DNA of 64,000 bases from Bacteroidales bacterium UBA3143 (GTDB lineage Bacteria; Bacteroidota; Bacteroidia; Bacteroidales; Dysgonomonadaceae), in NCBI GenBank assembly GCA_002364735.1, contig DEZB01000033.1, positions 62,001-126,000 of the forward strand. The letters are read 5' to 3'. The stretch's first letter is position 1, and each line of letters starts with the position of its first letter. Below, one piece after another: positions 63,293-64,000 of the stretch. The notes under the pieces are model-generated. The model saw only the letters and a list, made by a program, of their open reading frames with translations, had not been told where the DNA came from and ran no database searches. Both the position numbers and the translations under genes were made by a program.

Positions 63293-64000
63293 ATGTCTTT
63301 ATTAGAAAAAATAAACAACAAAAAAATACCTGCTCATGTTGCCATTATAATGGACGGCAATGGGAGATGGGCAAAAGAACGCGGATTAGAGCGAGCTTAT
63401 GGTCACAAAGAAGGTGTTGTTGCTGTACGTAAAGTTGTAGAGGCAGCATCTCAAGCAGGTGTATCTTATCTTACGATTTATGCATTCTCCACTGAAAACT
63501 GGAACAGACCTAATGAAGAGGTTGATGCATTGATGGAATTAATGGTTCATGCTATTGTAAAAGAAACTCCCGATTTGATTAAAAACGGAGTGAAACTCGT
63601 TGCAATTGGCGACTACGAAAGACTTCCTGTAAAAACAAGAGCAGCACTCGACAAATCCATCAAACAAACAGCTAAAGGTGACAGCATAACATTGATATTA
63701 GCACTAAGCTATTCCTCTAAATGGGAAATAACCCAAGCTTTAAGAAATATGATTGTTGATGTAAAGAATCAGCAATTATCAACTGAAGATTTAGACGAGG
63801 AAACTTTATCAAGCTACTTAAGTACAAAAAACATCCCTGATCCTGATTTGCTGATACGAACGGGAGGAGAAAAGCGCATTAGCAATTTTCTTCTGTGGCA
63901 ATTGGCATATGCGGAACTATATTTTACAGATATATTTTGGCCAGATTTTGGAGAAGAACAATTATATGAAGCTATTTCCGACTTTCAATGTAGAGAAAGA
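63293..64000 (+). CDS. uppS: Isoprenyl transferase (undecaprenyl diphosphate synthase), cut at window end
   Basis: cis-Prenyltransferase making the undecaprenyl carrier for peptidoglycan and LPS. ATG 63293; 236 codons are visible and the frame runs off the window, so only a few residues are missing. Motifs: HVAIIMDGNGRWAKERGLERAYGHKEG (catalytic Asp and PP-binding), YLTIYAFSTENWNRP, and RTGGEKRISNFLLWQLAYAELYFTD with the Bacteroidales-type SYSSKWEI replacing SYGGR. It follows the DUF6242 gene; bamA usually comes next in this order. Confidence 0.95.
   Translation, partial: MSLLEKINNKKIPAHVAIIMDGNGRWAKERGLERAYGHKEGVVAVRKVVEAASQAGVSYLTIYAFSTENWNRPNEEVDALMELMVHAIVKETPDLIKNGVKLVAIGDYERLPVKTRAALDKSIKQTAKGDSITLILALSYSSKWEITQALRNMIVDVKNQQLSTEDLDEETLSSYLSTKNIPDPDLLIRTGGEKRISNFLLWQLAYAELYFTDIFWPDFGEEQLYEAISDFQCRER

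Overview
The window is a piece of a low-GC chromosome from the order Bacteroidales (phylum Bacteroidota). The evidence is the gene content: HU-mutY-ssb-gldE-PPTase, parE-coaD-S41 protease, sigma-54 regulator-lptE-TPR-secG, glmM-DUF4827, ribD-prmC-recX, DUF6242-uppS, a long PurF-type protein, and TlpA proteins with DUF4369. The promoters agree: many genes have a TAnnTTTG -7 box, and no clear Shine-Dalgarno sequences are seen. AT richness and gene order fit Dysgonomonadaceae or Paludibacteraceae, but the genus cannot be fixed from this sequence.

Layout. (1) 1-530 looks like the right end of an integrated element: two unrecognised small genes, then a tRNA-Pro(UGG) 3' fragment that ends exactly at the tRNA 3' end. 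(2) 583-1184 is non-coding and holds copy A of a diverged ~310-bp structured repeat. (3) 1185-9219 carries aspS, a PPTase, gldE, ssb and mutY on the minus strand, then HU, a tiny basic mS38-like protein and RNase G. (4) 9454-15563 is a plus-strand run: GNAT protein, parE, coaD, S41 protease, PPK2. (5) 15564-24030 is minus strand: a DUF6249/ECF sigma/anti-sigma operon, an M24 peptidase, aroE-menG-purC, then phoH and a purF-like gene. (6) 24617-28954 is plus strand: dgt, a lipoprotein, a GYF/CD225, CD225 and DUF2752 membrane cluster, and an exported EEP-family phosphatase or nuclease. (7) 28972-39764 is minus strand: an outer-membrane protein, secG-TPR-lptE-sigma-54 regulator, an acyltransferase, glmM, a DUF4827 lipoprotein, nrnA, comEC and rpe. 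(8) 39988-51368 is mainly plus strand: TlpA, amidase, MCE protein, dnaA, phosphoesterase, rnhB, (tex on minus), radA and tRNA-Cys. (9) 52011-64000 holds a GH78 rhamnosidase (-), a Pif1-type helicase with RecQ-like C-terminal domains (+), a minus-strand SRPBCC/pyrE/comF/recX/prmC series, and plus-strand ribD, DUF6242 lipoprotein and uppS (cut by the window end).

Nearly all protein genes are housekeeping: translation, replication and repair, purine/pyrimidine/shikimate/menaquinone/riboflavin synthesis, envelope biogenesis. The unusual signal is non-coding. Three intergenic arrays (18355-18575, 24171-24431, 51634-51940) repeat with a period of almost exactly 41 bp. Two of them share a TTYTGTA-N3-TACAAAA palindrome although their spacers differ, so the palindromes lie on one helical face (about four turns apart). 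A separate two-copy long repeat family (661-972 and 43449-43765) has a conserved 3' hairpin whose loop and closing pairs differ between copies. A canonical promoter followed within about 75 nt by a terminator-like hairpin (26003-26118) is a candidate small RNA.
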